From Mobilicoccus massiliensis (lineage in GTDB: Bacteria > Actinomycetota > Actinomycetes > Actinomycetales > Dermatophilaceae): a stretch of DNA of 64,000 nt. The first letter of the stretch is position 1. Every line of letters starts with the position of its first letter. This document shows, piece after piece, positions 36,859 through 44,654 of this stretch. Where the stretch lies: assembly GCF_000826525.2 (NCBI RefSeq), contig NZ_LN651330.1, forward strand, positions 371,639-435,638, written 5' to 3'. The translations under genes were made by a program, and so were the position numbers. The notes beneath the pieces are model-generated. The model was given only the letters and a program-made list of their open reading frames with translations, made no database searches and had not been told where the DNA came from.

Positions 36859-37178
36859 ATGCTCGGACAGTAAGTTCGCGCCCAGCGTGCCGCCCTCTCG
36901 GGTGCTCGGACAGTACCTTCGCGCCCGTCCTGCGTCCGCCCACGTGCTCGGACAGTACGTTTGTGCCCGTCCTGCGTCCTCTCACGCGCTCGAACAGTAA
37001 GTTCGCACCCGTCGTGTGCTGTCGTGTGCTCGGACAGGACCTTCCGTACCCGTCGTGCGTGCTCTCGCGTGCTCGGGCAGTACGTTCGCGCCCGGCGTGC
37101 CGCCCTCTCGGGTGCTTGGACAGTACGTTCGTGCCCGTCCTCCGTCCGCCCACGTGCTCGGACAGGCGTTTTGCGTCG
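36859..37178. repeat. Tandem repeat block, eight units of about 42 bases
   Basis: Units begin at 36859, 36902, 36944, 36986, 37026, 37069, 37112 and 37154 (spacing 43, 42, 42, 40, 43, 43, 42). The core is GTGCTCGGACAGTACGTTCG followed by CGCCCGTCCTGCGTCCGCCC or a variant. Spacing is not strictly a multiple of three, and frames across it give only Arg-rich low-complexity peptides, so it is not coding. Alternate units are more alike (1 with 6, 2 with 7), suggesting that a larger block was duplicated. The last unit carries GGACAGGCGTTT as in the palindrome at 5.4 kb. Confidence 0.85.
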
Positions 37179-37347
37179 CCGCGTTGCTCCTTCGCCCCGG
37201 TCGAAGACACGTTCTGGACGGTGCCGCGGATGCTGGACCGGGCATTTTGAGCTCACCCGGATTCGTTCCACGCCGACAACACGGCGCAGAGACGGCACGA
37301 TGTGTCGAATCTCGGTCACCTAAACCCGCGATCGGACGCACCCCCTA

Positions 37348-37400
37348 AACGACGAACGCGACGCAGACACCCTGTCGGTGTCCACGTCGCGTCTGTCGTT
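37348..37400 (-). terminator. Hairpin after mscL
   Basis: Reading along mscL, AACGACAGACGCGACGTGGA and its complement form a long imperfect stem with an ACCGACAGGGT loop, followed by CGTTTAG. Its position directly after the stop supports a terminator, although the T-run is short. Confidence 0.6.
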
Positions 37401-37421
37401 CTTACGCGCTCTGCGCTGGGA

Positions 37422-37829
37422 TCAGAGGCGGTTGCCGCGCTCCGTGCGCAGCAGGTCGCGGATCTCCTGCAGAAGGAGGATCTCCTCCGACGGCTTCTCC
37501 GGCTCCGGCTCCACGCCCTCCTTGCGGCGCTCGGCGAGCTTGTTCATCGGCAGCACGAACACGAAGTACACGACGGCCGCCGTCAGCACGAACACGATCA
37601 GCGCGTTGATGATCGCCGAGAAATCCAGGAACGTCGCCTTCGGCATGTCCGGACGCAGCGGGATTCCCAGACCCGACGTCTGCGGGTTACCGGCAGCGTT
37701 GACGACCGGAGTGACGAGGTTCGTCACCACGGTGTCGACGACCTTCTGGAAGGCCGAGCCGATGACGACCGCGACGGCCAGCTCGATGACATTGCCACGG
37801 AGGATGAAGTCCTTGAAACCCTCGAGCAC
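37422..37829 (-). CDS. mscL: Large-conductance mechanosensitive channel MscL
   Basis: 135 residues from GTG behind AAAGGA. The N-terminal amphipathic helix and TM1 (LEGFKDFILRGNVIELAVAV) and TM2 (INALIVFVLTAAVVYFVFVLPMN) are as expected, and the charged C-terminal bundle includes EPEPEKPSEEILLLQEIRDL. It forms a pentameric pore that opens under membrane tension to release solutes upon hypo-osmotic shock. Length normal for the family. The periplasmic loop is typical. Confidence 0.95.
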   Translation of the reverse strand: MLEGFKDFILRGNVIELAVAVVIGSAFQKVVDTVVTNLVTPVVNAAGNPQTSGLGIPLRPDMPKATFLDFSAIINALIVFVLTAAVVYFVFVLPMNKLAERRKEGVEPEPEKPSEEILLLQEIRDLLRTERGNRL

Positions 37830-37934
37830 GGAGGCGGATCCTTTCGAGATCTGAGTGAACGGCAACGCCTCTCGACGAAGTCGCGACCGTGAGGCTGCGG
37901 ACCACTGTAAGGGTCGCCTCACCCGATCGACACA

Positions 37935-38582
37935 TCACTGCTTGCGCAATGCCGGCGTCACCCCCGCCCCGTTCGCCGACATCGCCGGAACCAACGCCCC
38001 GAGCCCCGATTCCCGCACTGCCACGAGCAACCCGTGGCCACCCTTCTCCGCCCCCGGATCATCCACGCCCAGCACCAGCACATTCCTCGCCACCACGGTC
38101 CCCTTACCGCCATCGACGAGATCCACCCGATCGCCCGGGCGCAGGACGAGCAGCGGACCCGGATCCGCGACCGGCACATGCACCGCCCGCTCCGTCGCAT
38201 CGAGGGCGTGCGTCGCCGTGAGCGACCTCGTCGTGAGAATCTCGCGAGTCGAGACCGGACGTGCCAGTCTGCGACCCACCACCGCCGCCGGATCGCGCGC
38301 AGCCTCCGCCGGCAGCAACTGATCCTCGACGTGCGCGGTCGCGAGGTCGGCGGCTGCAAGAACATGGCCGGCGGGCAGATCACGCGCCGTGGTGAGCACC
38401 GCGTGCGGCGCAGGCCCTGGCCGCAGCACCCCCAACGCGATCCACACCGCCACCGCGGCAAGCACAGCCGCACCCACCCGCCGCAGAGTGCGCACGGGCA
38501 GGCGCCGACGAGGGGAGCGACGGACCGGTGACCTCGGCGGGGACGAACCGAGCCACGGCAGGGCGGGCGCTGCGGACGACAT
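37935..38582 (-). CDS. SAF-domain protein (CpaB/RcpC-like)
   Basis: 215 residues: a basic cytoplasmic N-terminus, one membrane helix (RVGAAVLAAVAVWIALGVL), then a SAF domain (HAVLTTARDLPAGHVLAAADLATAHV) and a C-terminal domain with VLRPGDRVDLVD. This layout occurs in CpaB/RcpC proteins of type IV pilus assembly, but no pilus genes lie nearby. In actinobacteria a lone SAF protein next to the FmdB-type gene is common. Extracytoplasmic domain; role unknown. Confidence 0.75.
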   Translation of the reverse strand: MSSAAPALPWLGSSPPRSPVRRSPRRRLPVRTLRRVGAAVLAAVAVWIALGVLRPGPAPHAVLTTARDLPAGHVLAAADLATAHVEDQLLPAEAARDPAAVVGRRLARPVSTREILTTRSLTATHALDATERAVHVPVADPGPLLVLRPGDRVDLVDGGKGTVVARNVLVLGVDDPGAEKGGHGLLVAVRESGLGALVPAMSANGAGVTPALRKQ

Positions 38583-38647
38583 GACCGCACCGTAGGTTCG
38601 CGGTGCGTGTCACGAAGCGGTCGCGCCGCCGCCTGTGGACGACTCGG

Positions 38648-39001
38648 TCAGCTCGCGGCCGCTGTGGAGGAGCTGCTCGAACTTCCCGACGACGACGTCG
38701 AGGACGTCGAGGACGTCGCACTGCCGGCGGAGGACGAGTCCTTCGACGACGAACCCGACGACTCCGTCGAACTCGACTCCTTGGCCGCCGAACCCGTCGA
38801 CGAGCCGCCCCCACCCGACCCCGACGAGCGGGAGTCGTTGCGGTAGAAGCCCGAGCCCTTGAACACCACGCCGACCGAGTTGAAGACCTTGCGCAGGCGA
38901 CCCTCGCACTGCGGGCAGGTGGTCAACGCGTCGTCGGAGAACGACTGAACGGTGTCGAACGCGTGACCGCAGTCTTTGCAGGCGTAGCTGTACGTGGGCA
39001 T
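38648..39001 (-). CDS. FmdB-family zinc ribbon with Ser-rich tail (Ruc-like)
   Basis: 117 residues. The N-terminal 45 residues are a zinc ribbon with paired cysteines (CKDCGHAF and CPQCEGRL). From about residue 55 onward the protein is almost pure Ser/Gly/Thr and must be disordered. This is the layout of M. tuberculosis Rv0991c (Ruc), a chaperone reported to be activated when oxidation releases zinc. The same neighbours occur there (mscL upstream region, 5-formyl-THF cyclo-ligase). The assignment is by layout and neighbourhood only. Confidence 0.8.
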   Translation of the reverse strand: MPTYSYACKDCGHAFDTVQSFSDDALTTCPQCEGRLRKVFNSVGVVFKGSGFYRNDSRSSGSGGGGSSTGSAAKESSSTESSGSSSKDSSSAGSATSSTSSTSSSGSSSSSSTAAAS

Positions 39002-39162
39002 GTGCTCTTCTCTCAGGAGGCGGATCGCTCGATGAGTGTAAGGGCGGCGCGGCCCCGCTCATTCCCGGTCGGATGCCACCCGCGAGCGCTGCGCTGCGCG
39101 CCGGTCGCGACAACGTCGGCGAGGCGTTCGGCGGTGCCGCAGCGCCTGTGCAGAGCGCGGCC

Positions 39163-39894
39163 TCACGCCCCCAGCGGGCGCCACCCCGCCTCGGGCGTGA
39201 CGACCGCCGGCACCGGCCGGTCGAACTCGGCGAACGGCACCGACTCGACCACCTCGTCGTCGAACAGCAGGACGGCGCGGCAGGTGTCGGGACGCAGCCG
39301 CGGCTGCGTGCGGTCGTAGCAACCGCCGCCCTGGCCGAGACGTTGACCTGCGCTGTCGACGGCAATGCCCGGCAGGATCATCGCCGTGATGTCGGCGATC
39401 GCGTCGAGTCCGAGCGACGGTCCCTCGTCGGCCGCATCGTCGTCGGAGGGGAGTTCGGCCCGGCCGTCGTCCCCCGGCGCGGACTCGCCCGAGGCGTCGC
39501 CGGCCGCGTCCGGATCAGCAGTGGGGCGCCGGTCGCGGGGGAGCAGTTCGTGCCAGTCGAGGGCGAGGTCGTCACGCGTGCGGGGAACGAGCACGCGCAC
39601 TCCGCGGTCGAGGAGTTCGTCGAGCAGCACCGACGTGTCGGGCTCGCTCGGGGTCGAGCGGAACGCCGCCACCGTTGCGGTCGGAGTTCCCCAGCCGGCC
39701 GCGCTGGCGCGCTCGCACGAGTCGAGATGGGTGAGCACGGCCGTGGCGATCTGCCGGGCCTCCACCGTGCGGTCGACGCCGGCCTCACGCTGCGCGCGGC
39801 GTCGAGCCTTTCGCGCGGCCCGCACCTGCGTGCGCAGTTCCGCCTTGGTCGGAACGCTCGAGGGAGTGGTCTGCGCGGTCGGGTCGGTCGCCAT
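39163..39894 (-). CDS. 5-formyltetrahydrofolate cyclo-ligase
   Basis: 243 residues, longer than the usual 190-200. The N-terminal KAELRTQVRAARKARRRAQRE and the C-terminal AGQRLGQGGGCYDRT (ATP/Mg site) identify the family. The enzyme converts 5-formyl-THF to 5,10-methenyl-THF using ATP. An acidic, low-complexity insertion of about 40 residues (around residues 123-163, rich in Asp, Glu, Gly) sits between conserved blocks and is probably an exposed loop. Divergent from moeA. Confidence 0.85.
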   Translation of the reverse strand: MATDPTAQTTPSSVPTKAELRTQVRAARKARRRAQREAGVDRTVEARQIATAVLTHLDSCERASAAGWGTPTATVAAFRSTPSEPDTSVLLDELLDRGVRVLVPRTRDDLALDWHELLPRDRRPTADPDAAGDASGESAPGDDGRAELPSDDDAADEGPSLGLDAIADITAMILPGIAVDSAGQRLGQGGGCYDRTQPRLRPDTCRAVLLFDDEVVESVPFAEFDRPVPAVVTPEAGWRPLGA

Positions 39895-40043
39895 GCCCCC
39901 AGTCTGGGACACGCCGTGCACAACCGTCAGGGCATCACCGCACCCGCACTCGCTCACCGCATCGCCGACCCACCGGCCAACCCCGCCCCGTTCGCCCGTG
40001 CGGCGCCGTCCACGCGCCTCACGAGCCGCGCGAATCGCCCCGG

Positions 40044-40049
40044 TATCGT
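40044..40049 (+). promoter_or_regulatory. Candidate -10 element (TATCGT) for the moeA operon
   Basis: TATCGT fits TANNNT and ends 6 bases before an ATG at 40056 that opens a 20-codon leader frame. Transcription would begin at that ATG, about 60 bases before the moeA GTG. Confidence 0.45.
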
Positions 40050-40055
40050 TCAGAC

Positions 40056-40118
40056 ATGAGGTCTGTGAATCGTCCGGCGACGCTGTGCCCGCGCGAATTG
40101 CCCCGGGTGATCGCGTGA
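40056..40118 (+). CDS. Possible leader peptide, 20 codons, coupled to moeA
   Basis: The frame starts with ATG next to a candidate -10 box and ends in TGA that overlaps the moeA GTG (GTGA). The peptide begins MRSVNRPATLCPRE and has no regulatory codon run. If translated it would feed ribosomes to the moeA start, which has no clear Shine-Dalgarno site. It may equally be chance. Confidence 0.35.
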   Translation: MRSVNRPATLCPRELPRVIA

Positions 40119-41431
40119 TCGACGTCCACGAACACCTCGCCCGCATCCTGTCGACGGTGCGCACTCTGCCGCCGACGCGCCGCGCCCTCGACAACGCCCA
40201 GGGCTGCGTCCTCGCCGAGGATCTGCGTAGCCGGGTCTCGCTGCCGGGGTTCGACAACTCCGCGATGGACGGGTACGTCGTCCACTCCTCCGACGTCGAG
40301 CGCGCCACCGAGAAGTTCCCCGTCCGGTTGCCCGTCGAGGGTGACATCGCGGCGGGGGACACCACGCGCCGTCGGCTGCGGCCCGGACGCACGTACCGCA
40401 TCATGACCGGCGCTCCCATGCCCGAGAGCGCCGACGCGGTCGTGCCGGTCGAGCAGACGGACGGTGGCGTCGAGCGCGTGACGATCTACGAGGGCGTGCC
40501 GCACGGCCGCCACGTACGCCACCAGGGCGAGGACGTCGGTGAGGGGCAGGTCGTCCTCAAGGCCGGAACCCGGCTCGGCCCGAGGCAACTCGCGCTCGCG
40601 GCGGCGGTCGGTCACGGCGACGCGCTCGTCATCCCCCTGCCGCGGGTGGTCGTCATCAGCACCGGCGACGAGCTCATCGACCCCGGCGCGGTGCCCGGTT
40701 TCGGCCAGGTCGTCGACAGCAACGGGCCGATGCTGGCCGCGGCTGCCCGCGACCTCGGCGTGGTCGCGACTCGAGTCAGCGGCGTGGCCGACGACGAGGA
40801 GACCGTCGCTCGCGTCCTCAAACAGCAGCTGGCCCGGGCCGACGCGATCATCACGACCGGCGGCGTCAGCATGGGTGCGTACGACGCCGTCAAGGCCGTC
40901 CTCTCCACCCTCGGCACCGTGCAGTTCGACCGGGTCGCGATGCAGCCCGGCAAACCGCAGGGGTTCGGCACCCTCGGCGAGGAAGAGATCCCCGTCTTCA
41001 CCCTGCCGGGCAACCCGGTGAGCTCGATGGTCTCGTTCGAGGTGTTCGTCGCCCCGGCGCTGCGGCGCATGGCCGGACGTAACGCGTTCGAGTCGGCCCC
41101 CGTGGTGGCCCGGGCAGAGGAGGGGTTCACCTCCCCGGCCGCGAAGACGCAGTTCGCTCGGGTCGTCGTCACCTCCGGCGACGCCGAGCCGCTGCGCGTC
41201 CGGCTCGCGGGCGGCCAGGGCTCCCACGTGCTGGGCAGCCTCGCGGACGCTCACGGCCTCGCCGTCGTCCCGCCGGAGGTCACCGAGGTCGCGAGCGGCG
41301 ACGAACTGCTCGTCCTCGGCCTCGACGGCACGACCCCCGGCGATCACGCTGCCGCCGCACCCGACGGTCGCAGCCCCGGCACGCCCTGGTTCGGGGCCGC
41401 CGCCGTGGCTGCGGCAGGATCGGCGACGTGA
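40115..41431 (+). CDS. moeA: MoeA-family molybdopterin molybdotransferase or Glp (gephyrin-like)
   Basis: 438 residues from GTG. The MoeA pattern is complete in most blocks: GFDNSAMDGY near residue 48, TGAPMPESADAVV near 97, STGDELI near 184, and LPGNPVSSMVSFE near 300. The segment that reads GGVSVGDYD in E. coli MoeA is GGVSMGAYD here, so one catalytic Asp is replaced by Ala. Two roles fit: insertion of molybdate into adenylated molybdopterin (moaC and mogA follow by overlap), or the corynebacterial Glp that binds FtsZ and the membrane receptor GlpR, a homologue of which ends this operon. Both may hold. Confidence 0.85.
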   Translation: MIDVHEHLARILSTVRTLPPTRRALDNAQGCVLAEDLRSRVSLPGFDNSAMDGYVVHSSDVERATEKFPVRLPVEGDIAAGDTTRRRLRPGRTYRIMTGAPMPESADAVVPVEQTDGGVERVTIYEGVPHGRHVRHQGEDVGEGQVVLKAGTRLGPRQLALAAAVGHGDALVIPLPRVVVISTGDELIDPGAVPGFGQVVDSNGPMLAAAARDLGVVATRVSGVADDEETVARVLKQQLARADAIITTGGVSMGAYDAVKAVLSTLGTVQFDRVAMQPGKPQGFGTLGEEEIPVFTLPGNPVSSMVSFEVFVAPALRRMAGRNAFESAPVVARAEEGFTSPAAKTQFARVVVTSGDAEPLRVRLAGGQGSHVLGSLADAHGLAVVPPEVTEVASGDELLVLGLDGTTPGDHAAAAPDGRSPGTPWFGAAAVAAAGSAT

Positions 41432-41934
41432 CCCACAACGACACTCCCGAACCTCCCGCGCGCCTCACCCACGTCCGTGACGACGGCACGGCGCACATGG
41501 TCGACGTCAGCGCCAAGGCGGTCACCGCCCGGGAGGCCCGGGCCGCCGGGCGCGTCCTGCTCTCGCCCACCGCCGTCGCGGCCCTGCGTGATCGCACGGT
41601 GCCCAAGGGGGACGCGCTCGCCGTCGCCCGCATCGCCGGTATCCAGGCCGCCAAGCGCACCCCCGACCTCGTGCCGCTGGCCCATCCCGTCGCGATCCAC
41701 GCCGTCGCCGTCGACCTCGAGGTCGCCGACGACGGCGTCGACATCACCGCGGCCGTGCGCACCGCCGACCGCACCGGCATCGAGATGGAGGCGCTCACCT
41801 GCGTCAGCGTCGCCGCGCTCGCACTCGTCGACATGATCAAGGCCGTCGACAAGCACGCCCGCATCACCGACGTGCGCGTCACCGCCAAATCCGGCGGCCG
41901 TTCGGGGGATTGGACCGAGGAGCGCCCCGCATGA
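41428..41934 (+). CDS. moaC: Cyclic pyranopterin monophosphate synthase MoaC
   Basis: 168 residues. MVDVSAKAVTAREARAAGRV, the metal/substrate block DLVPLAHPVAIHAV, and the C-terminal MEALTCVSVAALALVDMIKA with KSGGRSG are all present, so the enzyme should be active. It converts the MoaA product to cyclic pyranopterin monophosphate, the first intermediate of molybdenum cofactor. The GTG overlaps the moeA stop and the stop overlaps the mogA ATG. MoaA is not in the window. Confidence 0.93.
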   Translation: MTHNDTPEPPARLTHVRDDGTAHMVDVSAKAVTAREARAAGRVLLSPTAVAALRDRTVPKGDALAVARIAGIQAAKRTPDLVPLAHPVAIHAVAVDLEVADDGVDITAAVRTADRTGIEMEALTCVSVAALALVDMIKAVDKHARITDVRVTAKSGGRSGDWTEERPA

Positions 41935-42554
41935 GCCACGGTCACGACGGACATCGGAGCACGCACCGCGAGGGTCGCGGGACCCACGCGCACGCCACCT
42001 CCGGTCGTCACACGCTCGGGCACGACTCACGCCCGCGGCACGATGACGCAGGTCAGGGCCTCGACGCCGCTGCTCCCACCGGTCGCCGCGCGGTCGTCAT
42101 CACCGCCTCGACCCGGGCCGCCCAGGGCGTCTACACCGACCGTTCGGGTCCGATCGCCGTCGAGCGGCTGCGAGCCTGGGGCTTCGAGACTCCCGACGCG
42201 GTGGTCGTGCCCGACGGCCCGCCGATCGCCGAGGCGATCCGCGCGGCCCTCGAACAGCGGCCGGCTCTGCTGCTCACCACCGGCGGCACCGGGTTGCGGC
42301 CCGACGACCGTACTCCCGAGATGACCCGCCCCCTGCTCGACGTCGAGGCTCCCGGCATCGCGGAGGCCGTCCGCGCGGCCGGTGTCGCGAAGGGAGTGCC
42401 GACGGCGATGCTCTCGCGCGGCCTCGCGGGCGTCACGCGTGGCACACTCATCGTCAATCTTCCCGGGTCCACCGGGGGAGTCAGGGACGCGCTCGACGTC
42501 CTCGAGAGCGTCGTCCACCACGCGGTGGACCAGATCGGAGGGGGTGACCATTGA
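41931..42554 (+). CDS. mogA: Molybdopterin adenylyltransferase-type protein (MogA/MoaB) with His-rich N-terminus
   Basis: 207 residues. From residue 53 onward it is a standard MogA/MoaB domain: AVVITASTRAAQGVYTDRSG, LLLTTGGTGLRPDDRTPE and LIVNLPGSTGGVRDALDVL. The first 40 residues are an added tail with nine histidines among Asp, Gly and Ser (SHGHDGHRSTHREG), absent from usual family members and reminiscent of metal-binding tails. It activates molybdopterin by adenylation before molybdate insertion. Translation is coupled to moaC by ATGA overlap. Confidence 0.88.
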   Translation: MSHGHDGHRSTHREGRGTHAHATSGRHTLGHDSRPRHDDAGQGLDAAAPTGRRAVVITASTRAAQGVYTDRSGPIAVERLRAWGFETPDAVVVPDGPPIAEAIRAALEQRPALLLTTGGTGLRPDDRTPEMTRPLLDVEAPGIAEAVRAAGVAKGVPTAMLSRGLAGVTRGTLIVNLPGSTGGVRDALDVLESVVHHAVDQIGGGDH

Positions 42555-43186
42555 TGGCGGGGCTCTGGCCGACCGTCCTCACGATTCGTCACCCTGAACA
42601 ACCCGACCGGGTCATGCGGGCCCTGCGACCGCGCGACCGCAACGAATGGGAGCACCTGCGTGCCGTCAACCGCTCATGGCTCGAACCCTGGGAGGCCACG
42701 AGCCCGGAGCCCTTGGGGCAGCTGAAGTTTCGCGCCCTCATCCGGCACTACGACTCCGAGGCGCAGGCCGGGCGGCTACAGCCGTTCGTCATCGAGGTCG
42801 GCGGCCGGCTCGTGGGTCAGATGCACCTGTCCGGCATCACGTGGGGTTCGATGCGTAGCGGCAGCGCGGGGTATTGGGTGTCGCGACAGGCCGCGGGCCA
42901 GGGCATCGCGCCGTCGTGTCTGGCGGCTCTCGTCGACCACGCGTTCTACGGTCTGGGGCTGCATCGGGTGGAGGTCAACATCCGTCCGGGCAACGTCGCG
43001 AGCCTGCGCGTCGTGGAGAAACTCGGGTTCCGTGACGAGGGTGTGCGAGAGCGGCTGCTGCACATCGACGGGGCCTGGCGAGACCACCGTTCGTTCGCTC
43101 TCACGATGGAAGATCTCGAGGGGCAGTCACTGGTCGCGCGATGGAACGCGGCCCAACGTCGCCCGCAGGCCGAGCAGGCCACCTGA
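42554..43186 (+). CDS. rimJ: RimJ/RimL-type GNAT acetyltransferase
   Basis: 210 residues from the ATG immediately following the mogA stop. N-terminal LRPRDRNEWEHLRAVNRSWLEPW and the acetyl-CoA block GYWVSRQAAGQGIAPSCLAA, with RVEVNIRPGNVASLRVVEKLGF, are typical of Rim-type N-acetyltransferases acting on protein N-termini. M. tuberculosis has the same gene between moeA1 (Rv0994) and Rv0996. The protein substrate is not known. Confidence 0.85.
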   Translation: MAGLWPTVLTIRHPEQPDRVMRALRPRDRNEWEHLRAVNRSWLEPWEATSPEPLGQLKFRALIRHYDSEAQAGRLQPFVIEVGGRLVGQMHLSGITWGSMRSGSAGYWVSRQAAGQGIAPSCLAALVDHAFYGLGLHRVEVNIRPGNVASLRVVEKLGFRDEGVRERLLHIDGAWRDHRSFALTMEDLEGQSLVARWNAAQRRPQAEQAT

Positions 43187-43272
43187 CCAGGTCGGATGTT
43201 CAATGCGAAAGCGCCTCCGAGAGACTTACATCCATGTGATTTTCGCGTGACACGCGCCCGATGAGGGTCCCG

Positions 43273-43287
43273 CGAGAGGGCCTCTCG
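43273..43287. promoter_or_regulatory. Perfect dyad CGAGAGG-G-CCTCTCG at the glpR-like promoter
   Basis: The dyad lies just upstream of the candidate -10 box TAGAGT, where a -35 element would be, so a bound regulator would compete with RNA polymerase. No regulator is known to me for this site. Confidence 0.4.
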
Positions 43288-43290
43288 GCA

Positions 43291-43296
43291 TAGAGT
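43291..43296 (+). promoter_or_regulatory. Candidate -10 element (TAGAGT), leaderless start
   Basis: TAGAGT ends 6 bases before the GTG of the GlpR-like gene and no ribosome site is present, so the message is probably leaderless and can be expressed apart from the moeA operon. Confidence 0.5.
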
Positions 43297-43302
43297 TCTG
43301 GT

Positions 43303-44256
43303 GTGTCGCCAAGCAGCCTGATCTTCGTCGCCGTCGTCGCCGTCTGGGCTGCCTATCTCGTGATCGACACGAGCCGCCGACGCGAATACCTCGCCACCGC
43401 ACGGTCGGTCGACCGCTTCTCGGCGTCGATGCGCGTCCTGCAGCGGCGGGCCGTTCGCCGAGAGAGCGCCGAGGCGTTCGAGGCGAGCACCGCGCCGATG
43501 CGCAGCACCTCCTCCGTCCTCCTCCACCGCCCGCCCCAGCTCTCGCGCGCGGCGGTCGAGGCCAAGGCCGCGCAGGCGGCGGCCGCGCCGGTCACGCCGA
43601 GCCGGTCGGGCGGAACGTCCGGGCTCGCGGCCCGGCAGCGGGCGGCGTCCCGGGTGCGTCGCGCTCGCGTGCTCGCCACGCTCGCACTGGTCTTCGCTCT
43701 CGCCACTCTGGCGGCAGCCGTTGCCGCCGGATTCGGCCTCATCTCGTGGATCGCTCCGGTCGTCGGGATCGTGCTCAGCACGCTTCTCGTCGTCGTCCTG
43801 CGCGGGCAGGCCCTCGCCGGGCGGAGGCGGACGCGCACGACGCAGGGCGCGGCCAAGGCCCAGGCGAAGCCCGCTGCGGCGCCTGCCGAGTCGGTCGCTG
43901 TCGACGCCCCCGCGGTCGTGGCCGAGGAGGAGAGCGTCGACCTGCGCCCGGCCGCCACCGCGATGCCGGTCGCTCAGGAGTACGTGCCGTTCGATTACGC
44001 CCGCGAGGTCGAGCCGTCGATCCTCGCCGAGGAGGCCTACGCCCAGCGTGTGGCGGCGCGTGCCTCCGATCAGGATCCGCTGCTCGGCGAGGCCGGCTGG
44101 GAGCCCGTTCCCGTGCCTCCGCCGACGTACACGCTCAAGGCCCGCGCCGAGCGTCCGCTGCCGCCGCCGCTCGAGGTCGAGCCGACGCCGGTGTACGTCG
44201 ACGACGACTGGGCAGACCTCCAGGAACTCACCTACGGGCGGGCCTCCGGGGAGTGA
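43303..44256 (+). CDS. Two-helix membrane protein, GlpR/Rv0996-like
   Basis: 317 residues. TM1 is at the N-terminus (SSLIFVAVVAVWAAYLVI), followed by DTSRRREYLATARSVDRFSA and an Ala-rich cytoplasmic segment. A helical pair (VLATLALVFALATLAAAVAAGFGLI and IAPVVGIVLSTLLVVVL) spans residues 123-166, and the C-terminus is acidic and Pro-rich, ending WADLQELTYGRA. The position after moeA and rimJ equals M. tuberculosis Rv0996. In Corynebacterium glutamicum the corresponding protein GlpR is the membrane receptor of Glp at the divisome. The assignment rests on gene order and topology. Confidence 0.75.
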   Translation: MSPSSLIFVAVVAVWAAYLVIDTSRRREYLATARSVDRFSASMRVLQRRAVRRESAEAFEASTAPMRSTSSVLLHRPPQLSRAAVEAKAAQAAAAPVTPSRSGGTSGLAARQRAASRVRRARVLATLALVFALATLAAAVAAGFGLISWIAPVVGIVLSTLLVVVLRGQALAGRRRTRTTQGAAKAQAKPAAAPAESVAVDAPAVVAEEESVDLRPAATAMPVAQEYVPFDYAREVEPSILAEEAYAQRVAARASDQDPLLGEAGWEPVPVPPPTYTLKARAERPLPPPLEVEPTPVYVDDDWADLQELTYGRASGE

Positions 44257-44355
44257 GGCAGCGGCCAGCAGGGAGGGCCGCGAAACCGGAAACCCGCTGG
44301 TGGACCACCGATTCGGAGCATGACGACGCAGGTGCTATCGTGATGACTCGCACTT

Positions 44356-44430
<75 letters not shown>

Positions 44431-44447
44431 CTAGAAGCAGAACGATT

Positions 44448-44490
44448 GAACCGTGTCCCGCGTGCTCGTGGGGCACGGTTCTTTCGTTGT
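44448..44490 (+). terminator. Rho-independent-like terminator after tRNA-Ala
   Basis: GAACCGTGTCCC pairs with GGGGCACGGTTC around an 8-10 base loop, followed by TTTCGTTGT. It lies 20 bases after the tRNA end. Confidence 0.8.
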
Positions 44491-44522
44491 GTGGCTGGGG
44501 GCGTGCACGCCCGGGGGCGAGC

Positions 44523-44654
44523 ATGATCGAGATCGAGATGGTTCGCGGTCTATGGCGTGAGAACGCCGAACTCGAACGCGCGAATCGACCTGGTGATGCG
44601 CTCGCAGTGGCGTTCTCTGGAACGCTCAGGCCGTTCGCGACAGGAACGCGTTGA
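44523..44654 (+). pseudogene. Possible remnant of an IS3-type OrfA
   Basis: A 43-codon frame contains LWRENAELERAN, resembling the leucine-zipper end (RREN-E-L-RAN) of IS3-family OrfA proteins, and then diverges to unrelated residues. No inverted repeats or OrfB sequence follow. It would explain the rearranged genes downstream, but the match is only about ten residues and may be chance. Confidence 0.25.

Noticed and set aside
36859..37178. CRISPR array
   Set aside because: Units are contiguous tandem repeats without unique spacers and no cas genes are present.
36308..37210. A 300-codon minus-strand frame across the helicase end and the tandem repeat block
   Set aside because: It is antisense to the helicase gene, the repeat-derived part is Arg/Thr-rich low complexity, and repeat spacing is not kept in multiples of three.
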